Below are positions 7,684-16,210 of a stretch of 64,000 bases of DNA, piece by piece. The stretch spans positions 49,387-113,386 of the forward strand of contig CAZVZK010000012.1 of assembly GCA_964630925.1 (NCBI GenBank), read 5' to 3'. The position numbers and the translations under genes were made by a program. The notes beneath the pieces are model-generated. The model was not told where the DNA came from and searched no databases. It saw only the letters and a list, made by a program, of their open reading frames with translations. The first letter of the stretch is position 1, and each line of letters begins with the position of its first letter. This DNA is from RGDT01 sp964630925. Lineage in GTDB: Bacteria; Planctomycetota; Planctomycetia; Gemmatales; Gemmataceae.

Positions 7684-8601
7684 ATGTCCGAGCTCCGCGG
7701 CGACGTGCAGGCGTTCACCCACTTCATCCGGTCCGAGCGCGGCCTGGCCGCCAACACGGTGCTGGCCTACGGCCGCGACCTGGAGCGCTTCGCCGCCTGG
7801 GCCGAGGCCGGCGGGCTGCGCGACCACCTCCGCCCCACCCTCCCGGAGCTCGCCAACTACGTCCTGCATCTGCGAGAGGATTGCGCCTTGCAGCCGCCCA
7901 GCGTGGCCCGCCATCTGGTCGCCCTCAAGGTCTTCTACCGCTTCCTGAAGATGGAGGAGCGCACCACGCAGACCGCCGTCGAGCTGCTGGCGTCGCCGTC
8001 GCTGTGGGTCAGGGTGCCGCAGGTGCTGGGGCCCGAGCAGGTGAACAGGCTGCTGGAGGCGCCGACGGCGGCGGACAAGTATTATCTGCGCGACCGCGCC
8101 CTGCTGGAGGCGCTGTACGCGACCGGCAGCCGTGCGTCGGAGGTGGTGACGCTGCGCATGCAGGACCTGGAGCTGTCCTCGGCGTTCTGCCGCTGCATGG
8201 GCAAGGGCGGCAAGCAGCGCATCGTCCCGCTGGGGCGGGTCGCCGTCACCGTCCTGCGCGAATACCTGGAGAAGCAGCGCCCCTCGCTGGTGAAGTCGTC
8301 GGCGGACTGCGAGTGGGTGTTCGTCAGCCGGGGGGGCAAACGCCTCCAGCGTGAGAACCTGTGGGCCCTGGTGAAGAAGTACGTCAAGCGGGCCGGCCTG
8401 CCGGGCAAGGCCAGCCCGCACACCCTGCGGCACAGCTTCGCGACACACCTCCTGTCGGGCGGCGCCGACCTGCGCACGGTGCAGGAGCTGCTCGGCCACG
8501 CCAGCATCCAGACGACGCAGCGCTACACGCACATCGACCGCGAGCGCCTCAAGGCGATCCACCGTAAGTTCCACCCTCGCGGCGGTGAGGGGGCGGCATG
8601 A
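7684..8601 (+). CDS. xerD: Site-specific tyrosine recombinase, XerD-like
   Basis: A 305-residue tyrosine recombinase. The N-terminal SAM-like core-binding domain (FIRSERGLAANTVLAYGRDL) is followed by the catalytic domain with all six expected positions: Arg in ATGSRASEVV (about 149), Lys in GKGGKQR (about 174), HTLRHSF (about 245-251), His in LLGHAS (about 271) and the nucleophile Tyr in TQRYTHI (about 280). Length and motifs fit housekeeping XerD/XerC, which resolve chromosome dimers at dif; no phage or integron context is seen. I start at ATG 7684 behind GGGGGGA. Its 3' end overlaps the convergent MFS gene by 53 bp. Confidence 0.85.
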   Translation: MSELRGDVQAFTHFIRSERGLAANTVLAYGRDLERFAAWAEAGGLRDHLRPTLPELANYVLHLREDCALQPPSVARHLVALKVFYRFLKMEERTTQTAVELLASPSLWVRVPQVLGPEQVNRLLEAPTAADKYYLRDRALLEALYATGSRASEVVTLRMQDLELSSAFCRCMGKGGKQRIVPLGRVAVTVLREYLEKQRPSLVKSSADCEWVFVSRGGKRLQRENLWALVKKYVKRAGLPGKASPHTLRHSFATHLLSGGADLRTVQELLGHASIQTTQRYTHIDRERLKAIHRKFHPRGGEGAA

Positions 8602-9883
8602 GGCCGCCCGGCCCCCGCGCGTCGGCTGGGCCGTCCGGCGGGGGCGGGGGGGCGGCCGGCCGCAGCCCCGCCAGCGGTCCGAGGCCCCACAGCGACGGCG
8701 CGAACAGCCCGACCAGGCCCACGACGACGAGCGTCGCCACGCCGCCGGCCGCCGCCGTCGCCACGGCGCCGATCAGCGCTGCCAGCGCGCCGGACTCGAA
8801 CTCGCCCAGCTCGTTCGACGAGCTGACGAAGACGGCGTTCACCGCCGACACCCGGCCACGCATCTCGTCGGGCGTCACCATCTGCATCAGCGTGCCGCGC
8901 ACCACCACGCTCACGTTGTCGAACGCGCCTGCGACGGCGAGCAGCGCCGCCGACAGCCAGAGGTTGCGCGAGAAGGCGAAGGCGACGGTCGCCAGCCCGA
9001 AGCCGACGACGGCCAGCATCATGGCCCGCCCCGGCCTGGCCAGGGGCGGGCGGTGCGCCATCACGAACGCCATCACAAACGCCCCGGCGGCGGGGGCCGA
9101 CACCAGCACCCCCAGCCCCCACGGCGGGGCGTGCAGGATGTCCCGCGCGAACACCGGCATCAGCGCCGTGACCCCGCCCAGCAGCACCGCGAACAGGTCG
9201 AGTGTGATGGCGGACAGGAGCAGAGGCGTCGCGAAGACGAACGACAGGCCCTCGAACAGGCCGCGCAAGGTGGCCGGGGCGCGGACGAGGCCGGCCCTCG
9301 GACGCACGGGGATCATCACCGCGGCGCACGTCGCGGCGCCGACGGCGGCGCACAGGTACGCCACCCACGGCGGGACGAACGAGATGAGCAGCCCGCCGGC
9401 GGCGGGGCCGGCGATGTTGGCGAGCTGCCAGCCGCTGCTGTTCCACGCCATCGCGTTGGGCAGGGCCTCCAGCGGCACGAGCTGCGACACCAGGGATTGG
9501 CGGGCGGGGATGGTGAACGCCCGCGCCGAGCCGGACAGGAACAGCACCCAGAGGAACATCGCCGGGTGCGCCTGCGTGTACGACAGCCACGCCAGCGCCG
9601 CCGAACACCCCGCCTGGGCGATGACCGCGCCTTGATACAGGTGCTTGCGGCTGAAGCGGTCGGCCGCCTGCCCGGCGGGGAGGGCGAACAGCAGGATCGG
9701 CAGGAACTGCACCAGCCCCGACAGCCCGAGCATCAGGGCCGAATCGGTGCGGTGGTACAGCTCGTAGCCGACGGCCACGGTCTGCGCCGCGGCCGCCAGG
9801 CTGGCCGTCATCGCGCCGGCGAGGAGGAGGGAGTAGCCGGGGTGCCGGAGCGCCTCGTAGGGGTCGTGCCGGGCGACGGTCAC
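8549..9883 (-). CDS. Major facilitator superfamily exporter (EntS/MFS_3-like)
   Basis: A 444-residue protein with about twelve membrane segments. The loop between helices 2 and 3 (LPAGQAADRFSRKHL) is the classic MFS motif A, and the start (YEALRHPGYSLLLAG) resembles the EntS/MFS_3 group of siderophore or drug exporters. The C-terminus is Pro/Gly-rich and probably cytoplasmic. The apparent start is GTG at 9883 and overlaps the stop of the DUF1080 gene (GTGA), so the two are translationally coupled. The substrate cannot be inferred. The 3' end overlaps xerD on the opposite strand. Confidence 0.82.
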   Translation of the reverse strand: MTVARHDPYEALRHPGYSLLLAGAMTASLAAAAQTVAVGYELYHRTDSALMLGLSGLVQFLPILLFALPAGQAADRFSRKHLYQGAVIAQAGCSAALAWLSYTQAHPAMFLWVLFLSGSARAFTIPARQSLVSQLVPLEALPNAMAWNSSGWQLANIAGPAAGGLLISFVPPWVAYLCAAVGAATCAAVMIPVRPRAGLVRAPATLRGLFEGLSFVFATPLLLSAITLDLFAVLLGGVTALMPVFARDILHAPPWGLGVLVSAPAAGAFVMAFVMAHRPPLARPGRAMMLAVVGFGLATVAFAFSRNLWLSAALLAVAGAFDNVSVVVRGTLMQMVTPDEMRGRVSAVNAVFVSSSNELGEFESGALAALIGAVATAAAGGVATLVVVGLVGLFAPSLWGLGPLAGLRPAAPPPPPDGPADARGPGGLMPPPHRREGGTYGGSP

Positions 9884-10644
9884 TTCTTCAGCACCTTGAT
9901 CTCGACCTTGCGGAAGTCGATGGGGTGGCTCTCCGCCTGCAGCGCGATGTACCCCCCTTCGATGATCAACTTGTCGTCCTTGATGAGCTTCTTGGCGTCG
10001 GCGTCCTTGGGGTCGAATTGCACCTTCTCGTACTCGATGACCGCCTCGCCGTTGACGCGGTGGATGACCTTACCGCCGCCGTGGACCTCGATCTCGGCGG
10101 TGACCCACTGGTCGCCGTCGAAGGTCTTGGACTTGCTGGGGATGCAGTGCGTGGTGACGAGTTTGCCGCCCATGACGATGTTCGTCCCCGGCGAGCAGAC
10201 GCTGCACGTCACCCGCGTGCCCTTGCCGACGCCGCCGAGGAATTGCGCCTCGACGGAGACGGGGAACTCCTGGGCCTTGCGCATGGTCTTGGGGTCCTGG
10301 CAGTGGAACATCAGGCCGGAGTTGCGCAGCGCCCAGCCGGGCCCGCCCTTGCACTGCTCGCCGACGAAGCGGTACTCGATGCGGATGACGTAGTGCGAGA
10401 ACTTCTCCTTGAAGAAGAGGTGCCCGAACTGCTTGTCGAAGTCCTTGTAGCCGTCGTAGCGGACCTTGAGCAGCCCGTCCTCGACGCGGAAGGTCTTGGC
10501 GAAGTTGACGCCGAGGTCGTGGCCGGTGATCTTGGGCGTCCAGCCGTCGAGGTCGCGGCCGTTGAACAGGGGCCGCCACTCGTCTTTCTTGTCGTCGGCA
10601 CGGAGGGGTGAGGAGAGGGCGAGGAGGACGAGCAGGGTGCGCAT
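9880..10644 (-). CDS. Exported DUF1080 (3-keto-disaccharide hydrolase-like) protein
   Basis: About 254 residues. It starts MRTLLVLLALSSPLRADD, a short signal peptide with a probable cleavage after RA. The DUF1080 signature follows: WRPLFNGRDLDGWTPK near residue 24, then the concanavalin-like core with NSGLMFHCQDP and a C-terminal beta-strand series ending IALQAESHPIDFRKVEIK, typical of this family (the ending contains the characteristic LQxExxPIxFRxVxI). DUF1080 proteins are greatly expanded in planctomycetes; some are reported as 3-keto-disaccharide hydrolases acting on periplasmic sugars. The active-site residues are not certain to me here. It overlaps the downstream MFS gene by four bases. 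Confidence 0.85.
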   Translation of the reverse strand: MRTLLVLLALSSPLRADDKKDEWRPLFNGRDLDGWTPKITGHDLGVNFAKTFRVEDGLLKVRYDGYKDFDKQFGHLFFKEKFSHYVIRIEYRFVGEQCKGGPGWALRNSGLMFHCQDPKTMRKAQEFPVSVEAQFLGGVGKGTRVTCSVCSPGTNIVMGGKLVTTHCIPSKSKTFDGDQWVTAEIEVHGGGKVIHRVNGEAVIEYEKVQFDPKDADAKKLIKDDKLIIEGGYIALQAESHPIDFRKVEIKVLKK

Positions 10645-10707
10645 GGCGGGGCCTCTGTGGGGCTGTTGATGGGCTACGGACGCCGGGGCGAAAGGCAACG
10701 CCCGCGG

Positions 10708-10713
10708 TATAAT
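10708..10713 (+). promoter_or_regulatory. Possible -10 element (TATAAT)
   Basis: A perfect TATAAT stands in otherwise GC-rich DNA, 21 bases before the ATG of the gene at 10735 and just ahead of a strong AAGGAGGG ribosome-binding site (10722-10729). No good -35 hexamer is visible at normal spacing. If used, the leader would be very short. Confidence 0.35.
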
Positions 10714-10734
10714 GGCGTGGAAAGGAGGGATGAC

Positions 10735-10974
10735 ATGATCGACACCACGACGAACACGCCCATCGAGGTCCAGGGAGGGACGCTCCAGGCGTGGTTCACG
10801 CTGCCAGTCTCGCAGATCCCGGCCGCCAAACAGTTGCTCGAAGAGAACGGCATCCCACATCTGGTGGATAGCTGGATCGTCACCTCTGGTGGCCGGCCGC
10901 CCTGGAGTACGATCCACCTCGACCGGACGCGGGATGCACGCCGCGTCCAGGAGCTGCTCGACAGCGTCCCCTGA
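10735..10974 (+). CDS. Small hypothetical protein (79 aa), DUF2007-like pattern
   Basis: Starts at ATG 10735 with an excellent AAGGAGGG ribosome-binding site, better than most genes here. The sequence (LQAWFTLPVSQIPAAKQLLEENGIPHLV, then a beta-rich middle and RDARRVQELLDSVP) has the alternating strand-helix plan of small DUF2007-type proteins, in which a helix ending LLExxGI is followed by strands. That assignment is tentative. It is followed after 16 bases by the HEPN-like gene and the two form an apparent operon, suggesting partner proteins. Confidence 0.6.
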   Translation: MIDTTTNTPIEVQGGTLQAWFTLPVSQIPAAKQLLEENGIPHLVDSWIVTSGGRPPWSTIHLDRTRDARRVQELLDSVP

Positions 10975-10990
10975 CCCGGAGGCGGTCACG

Positions 10991-11683
10991 ATGGCCCTCG
11001 CCGACGACATCCGGACGCTCCTCGCCCGGACCAACGCGGAGCTTGACGCCGCGCATGATTACTTCACCTTCTCGTGCCTCGCTTGGCTCGAGATCCAGAA
11101 GGACGTGAAGTCGGGCAAGACGTTCACCTTCGACAACCCGGACACCGGCACGCGCGTCGACGAGCAACAACTCATCGCCCTTTCCGCCGACTACAGACAG
11201 AAGAATCTCGCGTCGGCCACCTTCCAGCAGTTCGTCTCCGTCTTCGAGGACTTCGTCTTCGGCCTGCTGCGTCTGTGGCTCGCCGCCCACCCGCGCAGCC
11301 TGTCGAAGAAGCAGGTCGAGGTCGGCGCCATCATCGACGCGCCGGACAAGGAGGCCGTCCTCCTCTCGGTCGTGGACCGCGAGCTGAACGAGCTGAAGTA
11401 CGAGCGTGTCGGCGATTGGTTCGCCTACCTGGGCAGGCTCGTGAAGATCGACGCGCCCACACCAGACGAGATCGAGGCGCTCGCCGAGATCAAGTCCACG
11501 CGCGACATCCTCGTCCACAACAAGGGCGTCGTGAACAGGACGTACCTCGCCAAGTCCGGCGAACGCGCCAGGGCCGCCGACGGCGAGGCGCTCGACCTGC
11601 CCGAACGCTATCACCGCGCGAGCTGGGCGGCGATCCGCAAGGCCTCCGGCGACGTGGCGGAGGCCGCCGCGGCCAGGGCGTGA
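10991..11683 (+). CDS. HEPN-like helical protein
   Basis: About 230 residues, almost entirely alpha-helical. Near residue 170 it carries TRDILVHNKG: an R-x4-H arrangement (Arg, four residues, His) followed by Asn, the HEPN ribonuclease-type motif. Upstream helices (FQQFVSVFEDFVFGLLRLWL) resemble the long helices of MAE_28990/RiboL-PSP-type HEPN proteins. Such proteins are commonly RNA-cleaving effectors or toxins. I start at ATG 10991 behind GGAGG. It follows the 79-residue gene closely. Whether it is a nuclease is inference; the call rests on one motif and the helical plan. Confidence 0.6.
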   Translation: MALADDIRTLLARTNAELDAAHDYFTFSCLAWLEIQKDVKSGKTFTFDNPDTGTRVDEQQLIALSADYRQKNLASATFQQFVSVFEDFVFGLLRLWLAAHPRSLSKKQVEVGAIIDAPDKEAVLLSVVDRELNELKYERVGDWFAYLGRLVKIDAPTPDEIEALAEIKSTRDILVHNKGVVNRTYLAKSGERARAADGEALDLPERYHRASWAAIRKASGDVAEAAAARA

Positions 11684-11710
11684 TCGCTGACCCCGCCGCC
11701 TGTGCCCCGC

Positions 11711-14206
11711 TCAGCGGCCCGGCTCCTCGATCCGTTTCATGGCGGTGAGGAACGCCGGCCGGTCCCGCATCCGGGCGAACCCCTTCTCCTGCCGCAGCCG
11801 GGGGAAATTCTTGAATCCCGCGGAGATCGCCCGCTCCAGTGCCTCGACGGCCTGGCGCTCGTCCCCGGCGTCACGTGCGAGCAGCGTCAGGGTCAGCGCC
11901 AGGCGGTAACGGAGGACTGGGTAACCGGGCGTCTCCGGGTCCTGGTAGAAGCTCCGGGCGTCCTCCAGGTCCTTGCGTCCGTCCTCGCCCAACAGGAGCA
12001 GGGCCTTGCCCCGCACCAGGAGAGCCCAGGCCCGCGCCGCGTCAACATCGAAACGGGGCTGCGGCACGGACTTCTCCAGCGCCCGCACCTCCTCCAGGGC
12101 GCGTTCGAGCCGCTTCAGAGGGCTGGCGAAGGAGGGCCGCGCCGCGCCCTCGGGCAGGGAGTTCAATTCCATGTTGGCGGCCCAGGTGAGTGCGTCGGCC
12201 TTCTCGGCGCGGAACTCGCCGGGGAGCGAGGACACGTTCCGCATCTCGTCGTCGTAATAGGCCACACGCTGGATGGCGCAGCGGCGGGCCTCGTCGAGGG
12301 TGCCGAAACGCTCGGCGTGCGCCCCGAAGTTCCAGTAATCGCGGGCGTGGAGGCACTGGGCGACGACCCGGCCCTTCACGTCCCCCGGCGGGACGAGGGC
12401 CAGGACGGCCTCGCGTGCGGCCTTCGCACGCTCGTAGGCCTGCCGGCACCGCGCGCCGTCCCCCAGCATGAGGAACGAGTCACCCATGTAGCCGTGGCAT
12501 CGGGCCAGCGCCTGGAGGCGGGCCGGGTCGCCTTCCTCGGCGGCCAGCAGCGCCTCGCGCAGCGCCAGCGCCTTCCGGTAGGCGGGCAGGGCCTTCTCGT
12601 GGGCGGCCGGCGTGTCGGGGGCGCTGATCACCTCGGCCATCATCTGGCAGGCGTCGGCCAGCAGGGTGCGACGGGAGGCATTGTCGGGGGCGGCGGCCGA
12701 CAGCGCGTCCAGCTCCTGCTCGGCGAGGCGCAGGTCCTCCTCGGCCTCCTTGCGGTCCTTCGGCTCGTCCTTCAGGAGGGCGGCCCGGCGGATGCGGGCC
12801 TCGGCCCGCGCCAGGTGCAGCGGCAGCGAGCCGGCGTCGGGCGGCGCATCGCCTATCACCCCCTCGTAGCGTTCCACGGCCCGGAAGTACAGGCGGATGG
12901 CTTGCCCCCTGTCGCGCCCCTCCTCCGCCAGGGCGGCCGCCGCGAACGCCTCGGCCTGGCGGCGCGTCTGCTGCGCCTGCCAGACGGGGATCCGCCAGAC
13001 GGTCACGGCCAGCAGGATGAGGGCCACGGCGCTGGTCACGATGTAGCCGGTGCGGACCGGGTGCTTGCGCATGGACTGGAGAAGCCGGGCCCACGCCCGG
13101 CCCAGCCAGCCGGCGCGGCGCGGCGTGTGCCTGATCCTCGGCCGGCCCTCGAGGAAGTCGTCGAGCGCCTCGGCGAGCTGGCCCGCGCTGGCGTAGCGGT
13201 CCGCCCGCTCCTTGCGCAGGCACTTGAGGCAGACGTCCTCCAGCTCCGGGGGCACGGCGGGTGCGCGGAGGCCGGGGCGGTCCGGCTCCTGGTTGCGCAC
13301 CTGGTCGAGGATCACCAGGACCGGCACGGCCCGGCCCGCGGGCTTCGGGAACGGGGGGTGGCCGGCCAGCAGGGCGTACAGCACCGCCCCCAGGCCGTAG
13401 ACGTCGCTGGCCGGCCCGATGGCGTCCACCTCGCCGAGGGCCTGCTCCGGCGGCATGAAGCCGGGGGTCCCCATCACCTCGCCCTTCTGCGACAGCGACA
13501 GGCTGCTCTCCTCGGTCACCAGGCGGGCCAGCCCGAAATCGGTCAGGCGGGGGATGAACGACAGGCGCGAGTCGTCCCCGAGGTCGGCCTCGCCCGCCGC
13601 GGCGGCGGGCTGCAGGACGATGTTCTGCGGCTTGATGTCGCGGTGGATGACCGCCTTGCCGGGGCCGCGGTGGGCGTACTCGACGGCGAGGGCCATCTGC
13701 ATCACCACGCGGGCGGCCTGGCGTGGCGTGAGCCGGGGGCCATCCACGTGGCGTGACAGGTCGCCGCCCGCGACGTAGGGCATGGTGAAGTAATGCTCGC
13801 CGTTCACGTCGCCCGACTCATACACCGGGACGATGTTCGGATGGTCGAGCGCCTTGCCCGCCTGCGTCTCGCGGCGGAAGCGTTCGACGGCCGCCTCGGA
13901 CTGGAGGTATCGGGGGAGGATGCGTTTCAGCGCCACGCGGCGGACGACCTCCCCCCCTTCGGCGGTCAGCTCCTCGGCCTCGAACACCTCGCCCATCCCG
14001 CCGCGGGCGATGCGGCGCGTCAGGCGGAACCTGCCGAACGCCTTGGGGAATTCGCAGGGGGCGGGCTCGGGGGGCGGCGGCGCCGGCCCCGTGACGGTCG
14101 AGCCGGAGTGGCGTGGGGTGTCCTGCAGCGTGCGGCCCGAGTCGAGCGGCAGCGCCTCCGTGGGCGGCGGCCCGTGGCCCTCCAGGCTGTCGGCCGGCTT
14201 CGTCAT
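11711..14206 (-). CDS. Membrane Ser/Thr protein kinase with C-terminal helical repeats
   Basis: About 831 residues. Hanks kinase domain at about 60-340: glycine loop IARGGMGEVFEAE, Lys in VALKRILP, catalytic HRDIKPQNIVL near 187 and DFG in LTDFGLARLV. A single membrane helix (GYIVTSAVALILLAVTVW) lies near residue 385. The extracytoplasmic part is TPR-like helical repeats rich in Arg/Glu/Ala, plausibly a protein-binding sensor. The start at ATG 14206 follows GGGGGGAG. The ECF sigma factor gene lies 160 bp upstream on the same strand, a pairing seen again at 29.7-33.4 kb. Substrates are unknown. Confidence 0.85.
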   Translation of the reverse strand: MTKPADSLEGHGPPPTEALPLDSGRTLQDTPRHSGSTVTGPAPPPPEPAPCEFPKAFGRFRLTRRIARGGMGEVFEAEELTAEGGEVVRRVALKRILPRYLQSEAAVERFRRETQAGKALDHPNIVPVYESGDVNGEHYFTMPYVAGGDLSRHVDGPRLTPRQAARVVMQMALAVEYAHRGPGKAVIHRDIKPQNIVLQPAAAAGEADLGDDSRLSFIPRLTDFGLARLVTEESSLSLSQKGEVMGTPGFMPPEQALGEVDAIGPASDVYGLGAVLYALLAGHPPFPKPAGRAVPVLVILDQVRNQEPDRPGLRAPAVPPELEDVCLKCLRKERADRYASAGQLAEALDDFLEGRPRIRHTPRRAGWLGRAWARLLQSMRKHPVRTGYIVTSAVALILLAVTVWRIPVWQAQQTRRQAEAFAAAALAEEGRDRGQAIRLYFRAVERYEGVIGDAPPDAGSLPLHLARAEARIRRAALLKDEPKDRKEAEEDLRLAEQELDALSAAAPDNASRRTLLADACQMMAEVISAPDTPAAHEKALPAYRKALALREALLAAEEGDPARLQALARCHGYMGDSFLMLGDGARCRQAYERAKAAREAVLALVPPGDVKGRVVAQCLHARDYWNFGAHAERFGTLDEARRCAIQRVAYYDDEMRNVSSLPGEFRAEKADALTWAANMELNSLPEGAARPSFASPLKRLERALEEVRALEKSVPQPRFDVDAARAWALLVRGKALLLLGEDGRKDLEDARSFYQDPETPGYPVLRYRLALTLTLLARDAGDERQAVEALERAISAGFKNFPRLRQEKGFARMRDRPAFLTAMKRIEEPGR

Positions 14207-14366
14207 GGCGCTCCCCCCCGGATGCCGCGTGCTCCCCCTCCACTTTACGCCGGCGCACGGGGGGCTCCAAGGGGGACGCGGCTCGGCCCTCGAATTGCGC
14301 GATCCCGGCGTCGGGCAGCCCGAAGCCGCCGGGGGCGGGCTGGCGCCTGGCCGAGATGCCCCCGTT

Positions 14367-15101
14367 TCAGCCGTGCTTTTTGTCGATGGCGTCCTGGCAG
14401 TACTTGAGCAGCCGCAGGTCGGCCAGCTCCTCCTGCACACGCTCCATCGGCGCGCCCTCCAGAGATCGGCGCACGTCGTCGAGCAGCAGCTCGCTGAAAC
14501 GCTCGCGGGCGCGGTGCAGCAACTGCCGCACCCCCGCCGGCGTGTACTCCTTGCCGTGCTTCGCCCCGAGGCTCACCGCGATGTCGGCGCTCGCCAGGTC
14601 CGGCTGATCCACGCGCAGACGCATCACGTCGTGGTACGGCTGGCCGGTCTCGGCCTGCACCTGCTCCAGGCCACGCCACGCCCTGGCCAGCAGCTCCTGA
14701 CGCCACGACTCGCGGAACGCCTCCTCGGCGGCGCCGGCCTCGTCGGGGGCCGCGACCTGGTGGTCGTCGTCGAGCGCCACCTGCTTGACGCGGGCCGCTT
14801 TGGCGCGGTGGTGGTCGTGGACGAGGCGGAACAACGCGGTCTTGACGTAGCTGCGGAACTTGCCCTGGGCGGGGTCGGCGTGGCCGAACCGCCCTTCGAG
14901 GAAGCGGACGGCGAACTCCTGGGTCAGCTCCTCGGCGAGATGCGGGTCGCGGACGACCTTGGCGAGGTAGCGGTAGACGGCGCCGCAGTAGCGGAGCATC
15001 AGCTCGCGGCGGGCCTTGGCGGCGCCGTCGTCGGGGCCCTTGTGGGCCTCGAAGAGCATGGTCCACTGGGTGGCGATCTGGCTGAGGTGCTGGTCGCTCA
15101 T
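14367..15101 (-). CDS. ECF-type RNA polymerase sigma factor
   Basis: A 244-residue protein with region 2 (YRYLAKVVRDPHLAEELTQEFAVRFLEG, then GKFRSYVKTALFRLVHDHHR, residues about 40-110) and region 4 (about 155-205, ending AGVRQLLHRARERFSELL). It should direct RNA polymerase to a specific promoter set. Region 4 is looser than usual, with an insert (GAKHGKEYTP) between the helix-turn-helix helices, as in the planctomycete ECF groups linked to Ser/Thr kinases. It lies directly upstream of the kinase gene, so phosphorylation by that kinase is a reasonable inference. It is divergent from the regulator at 15185. Confidence 0.85.
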   Translation of the reverse strand: MSDQHLSQIATQWTMLFEAHKGPDDGAAKARRELMLRYCGAVYRYLAKVVRDPHLAEELTQEFAVRFLEGRFGHADPAQGKFRSYVKTALFRLVHDHHRAKAARVKQVALDDDHQVAAPDEAGAAEEAFRESWRQELLARAWRGLEQVQAETGQPYHDVMRLRVDQPDLASADIAVSLGAKHGKEYTPAGVRQLLHRARERFSELLLDDVRRSLEGAPMERVQEELADLRLLKYCQDAIDKKHG

Positions 15102-15184
15102 GGGGCCTCCCTCCGTGCCATTCTAGCGAACGGGCACGCAGGGATCGGGTAGAACGGGCGTGACCCCGCACGGGAGATGTTCTC

Positions 15185-16123
15185 ATGACGACGGCCGTCC
15201 CGCGTGACGTGCAGCTCAAGGTCCAGAAGCTGGCCCGCCTCGTCGAGGAGGCCCGGCAGGCCAGGACGGCGATCTCGATCACGCGCCTCACATCGATCAA
15301 GGCGCTGTGCAAGGAGCGTGATCGCGCCAACCGCTTCGTGATCTTCCTCGCACGCAAGGCGTTGGAGCAGGTCCAACGCGCCCGCCCTGCGGCATCCGAG
15401 ACGCCCGTGCAGGCGGCCCACAGGCAGATGATGATCGACGCCCTTGCCGAGATGGATACCTGGGCCGTCGATCCAACCGAGACCCACCACCGCGCTCTGC
15501 GCGATCTGTTGGCCCGGATGCGTGCGGCCCAGGACGAACATGAGCCGATCCAGTGGGGCTCCGTCCGGCTCATCATCGACCGGCATCTGCTGCTGGTGGA
15601 GTACGCGGCGGCTTGCCTGCTCGCCCGGCCGGACGAGGCCCCGACCTGGGCGTACCAGGCGGCACGGCACTACGCCGAGACCTACTCCCCCTCGATGGGG
15701 ACGGGGCTGACCCCGTCCTCCGCACCGCCGTTGCGGGACATCGCGGATTTCTGGCTCCGCGAATTCGGGTTGGCCGAGGGGCCGGTCAGGCTGCCGGTGA
15801 AGGGCGGAGGGGTTGAACCGCCTCCAGCCTCACACCGCCCCGCCGAACCGCACTCCGCCGGGGCCGGGGCCACGTTCACGGCCCGGCAGGGGCAGTTCCT
15901 CGCGTTCATCCACCTGTACCGGAAGATGCACCGGCGCGGGCCGGCGGAGGCCGACCTCCAGAAATTCTTCCGCGTGACGCCCCCGGCCGTCCACGACATG
16001 CTCGTCAAACTGGAATCGCTGGGGCTGATCACCAGGGAGCCGGGCGTGGCCCGCTCGGCCCGCGTGGTCATCCCGGAATCACGGATACCGCCTCTGGCGG
16101 ATGTCTCGGGGCCGCCCTGGTGA
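15185..16123 (+). CDS. Winged-helix protein with LexA-like DNA-binding domain
   Basis: About 312 residues. The first 200 are helical with no recognised domain. Around residues 230-295 is a winged helix resembling the N-terminal DNA-binding domain of LexA: FTARQGQFLAFIHLYRK, then RGPAEADLQKFFRVTPPAVHDMLVKLESLGLI, then a basic wing. There is no LexA peptidase domain and the winged helix is C-terminal, opposite to LexA. The start is backed by GGGAG eight bases upstream. It is probably a transcription regulator; targets are unknown. Confidence 0.65.
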   Translation: MTTAVPRDVQLKVQKLARLVEEARQARTAISITRLTSIKALCKERDRANRFVIFLARKALEQVQRARPAASETPVQAAHRQMMIDALAEMDTWAVDPTETHHRALRDLLARMRAAQDEHEPIQWGSVRLIIDRHLLLVEYAAACLLARPDEAPTWAYQAARHYAETYSPSMGTGLTPSSAPPLRDIADFWLREFGLAEGPVRLPVKGGGVEPPPASHRPAEPHSAGAGATFTARQGQFLAFIHLYRKMHRRGPAEADLQKFFRVTPPAVHDMLVKLESLGLITREPGVARSARVVIPESRIPPLADVSGPPW

Positions 16124-16210
16124 GCTGCTCGTGCCGGACACCGCGTCAAGGCCGGGGCGGAGGCGTAAACTACGCGGGACGCAGGATCGGACAACAACGC
16201 GAGCCGACAC

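Noticed and set aside
7684..8601. Prophage or integron integrase
   Set aside because: Motifs and length fit housekeeping XerD; no att repeat, phage or cassette genes beside it.
11702..13756. 684-codon plus-strand frame over the first kinase
   Set aside because: Antisense to the kinase gene and low-complexity; no recognisable domain.
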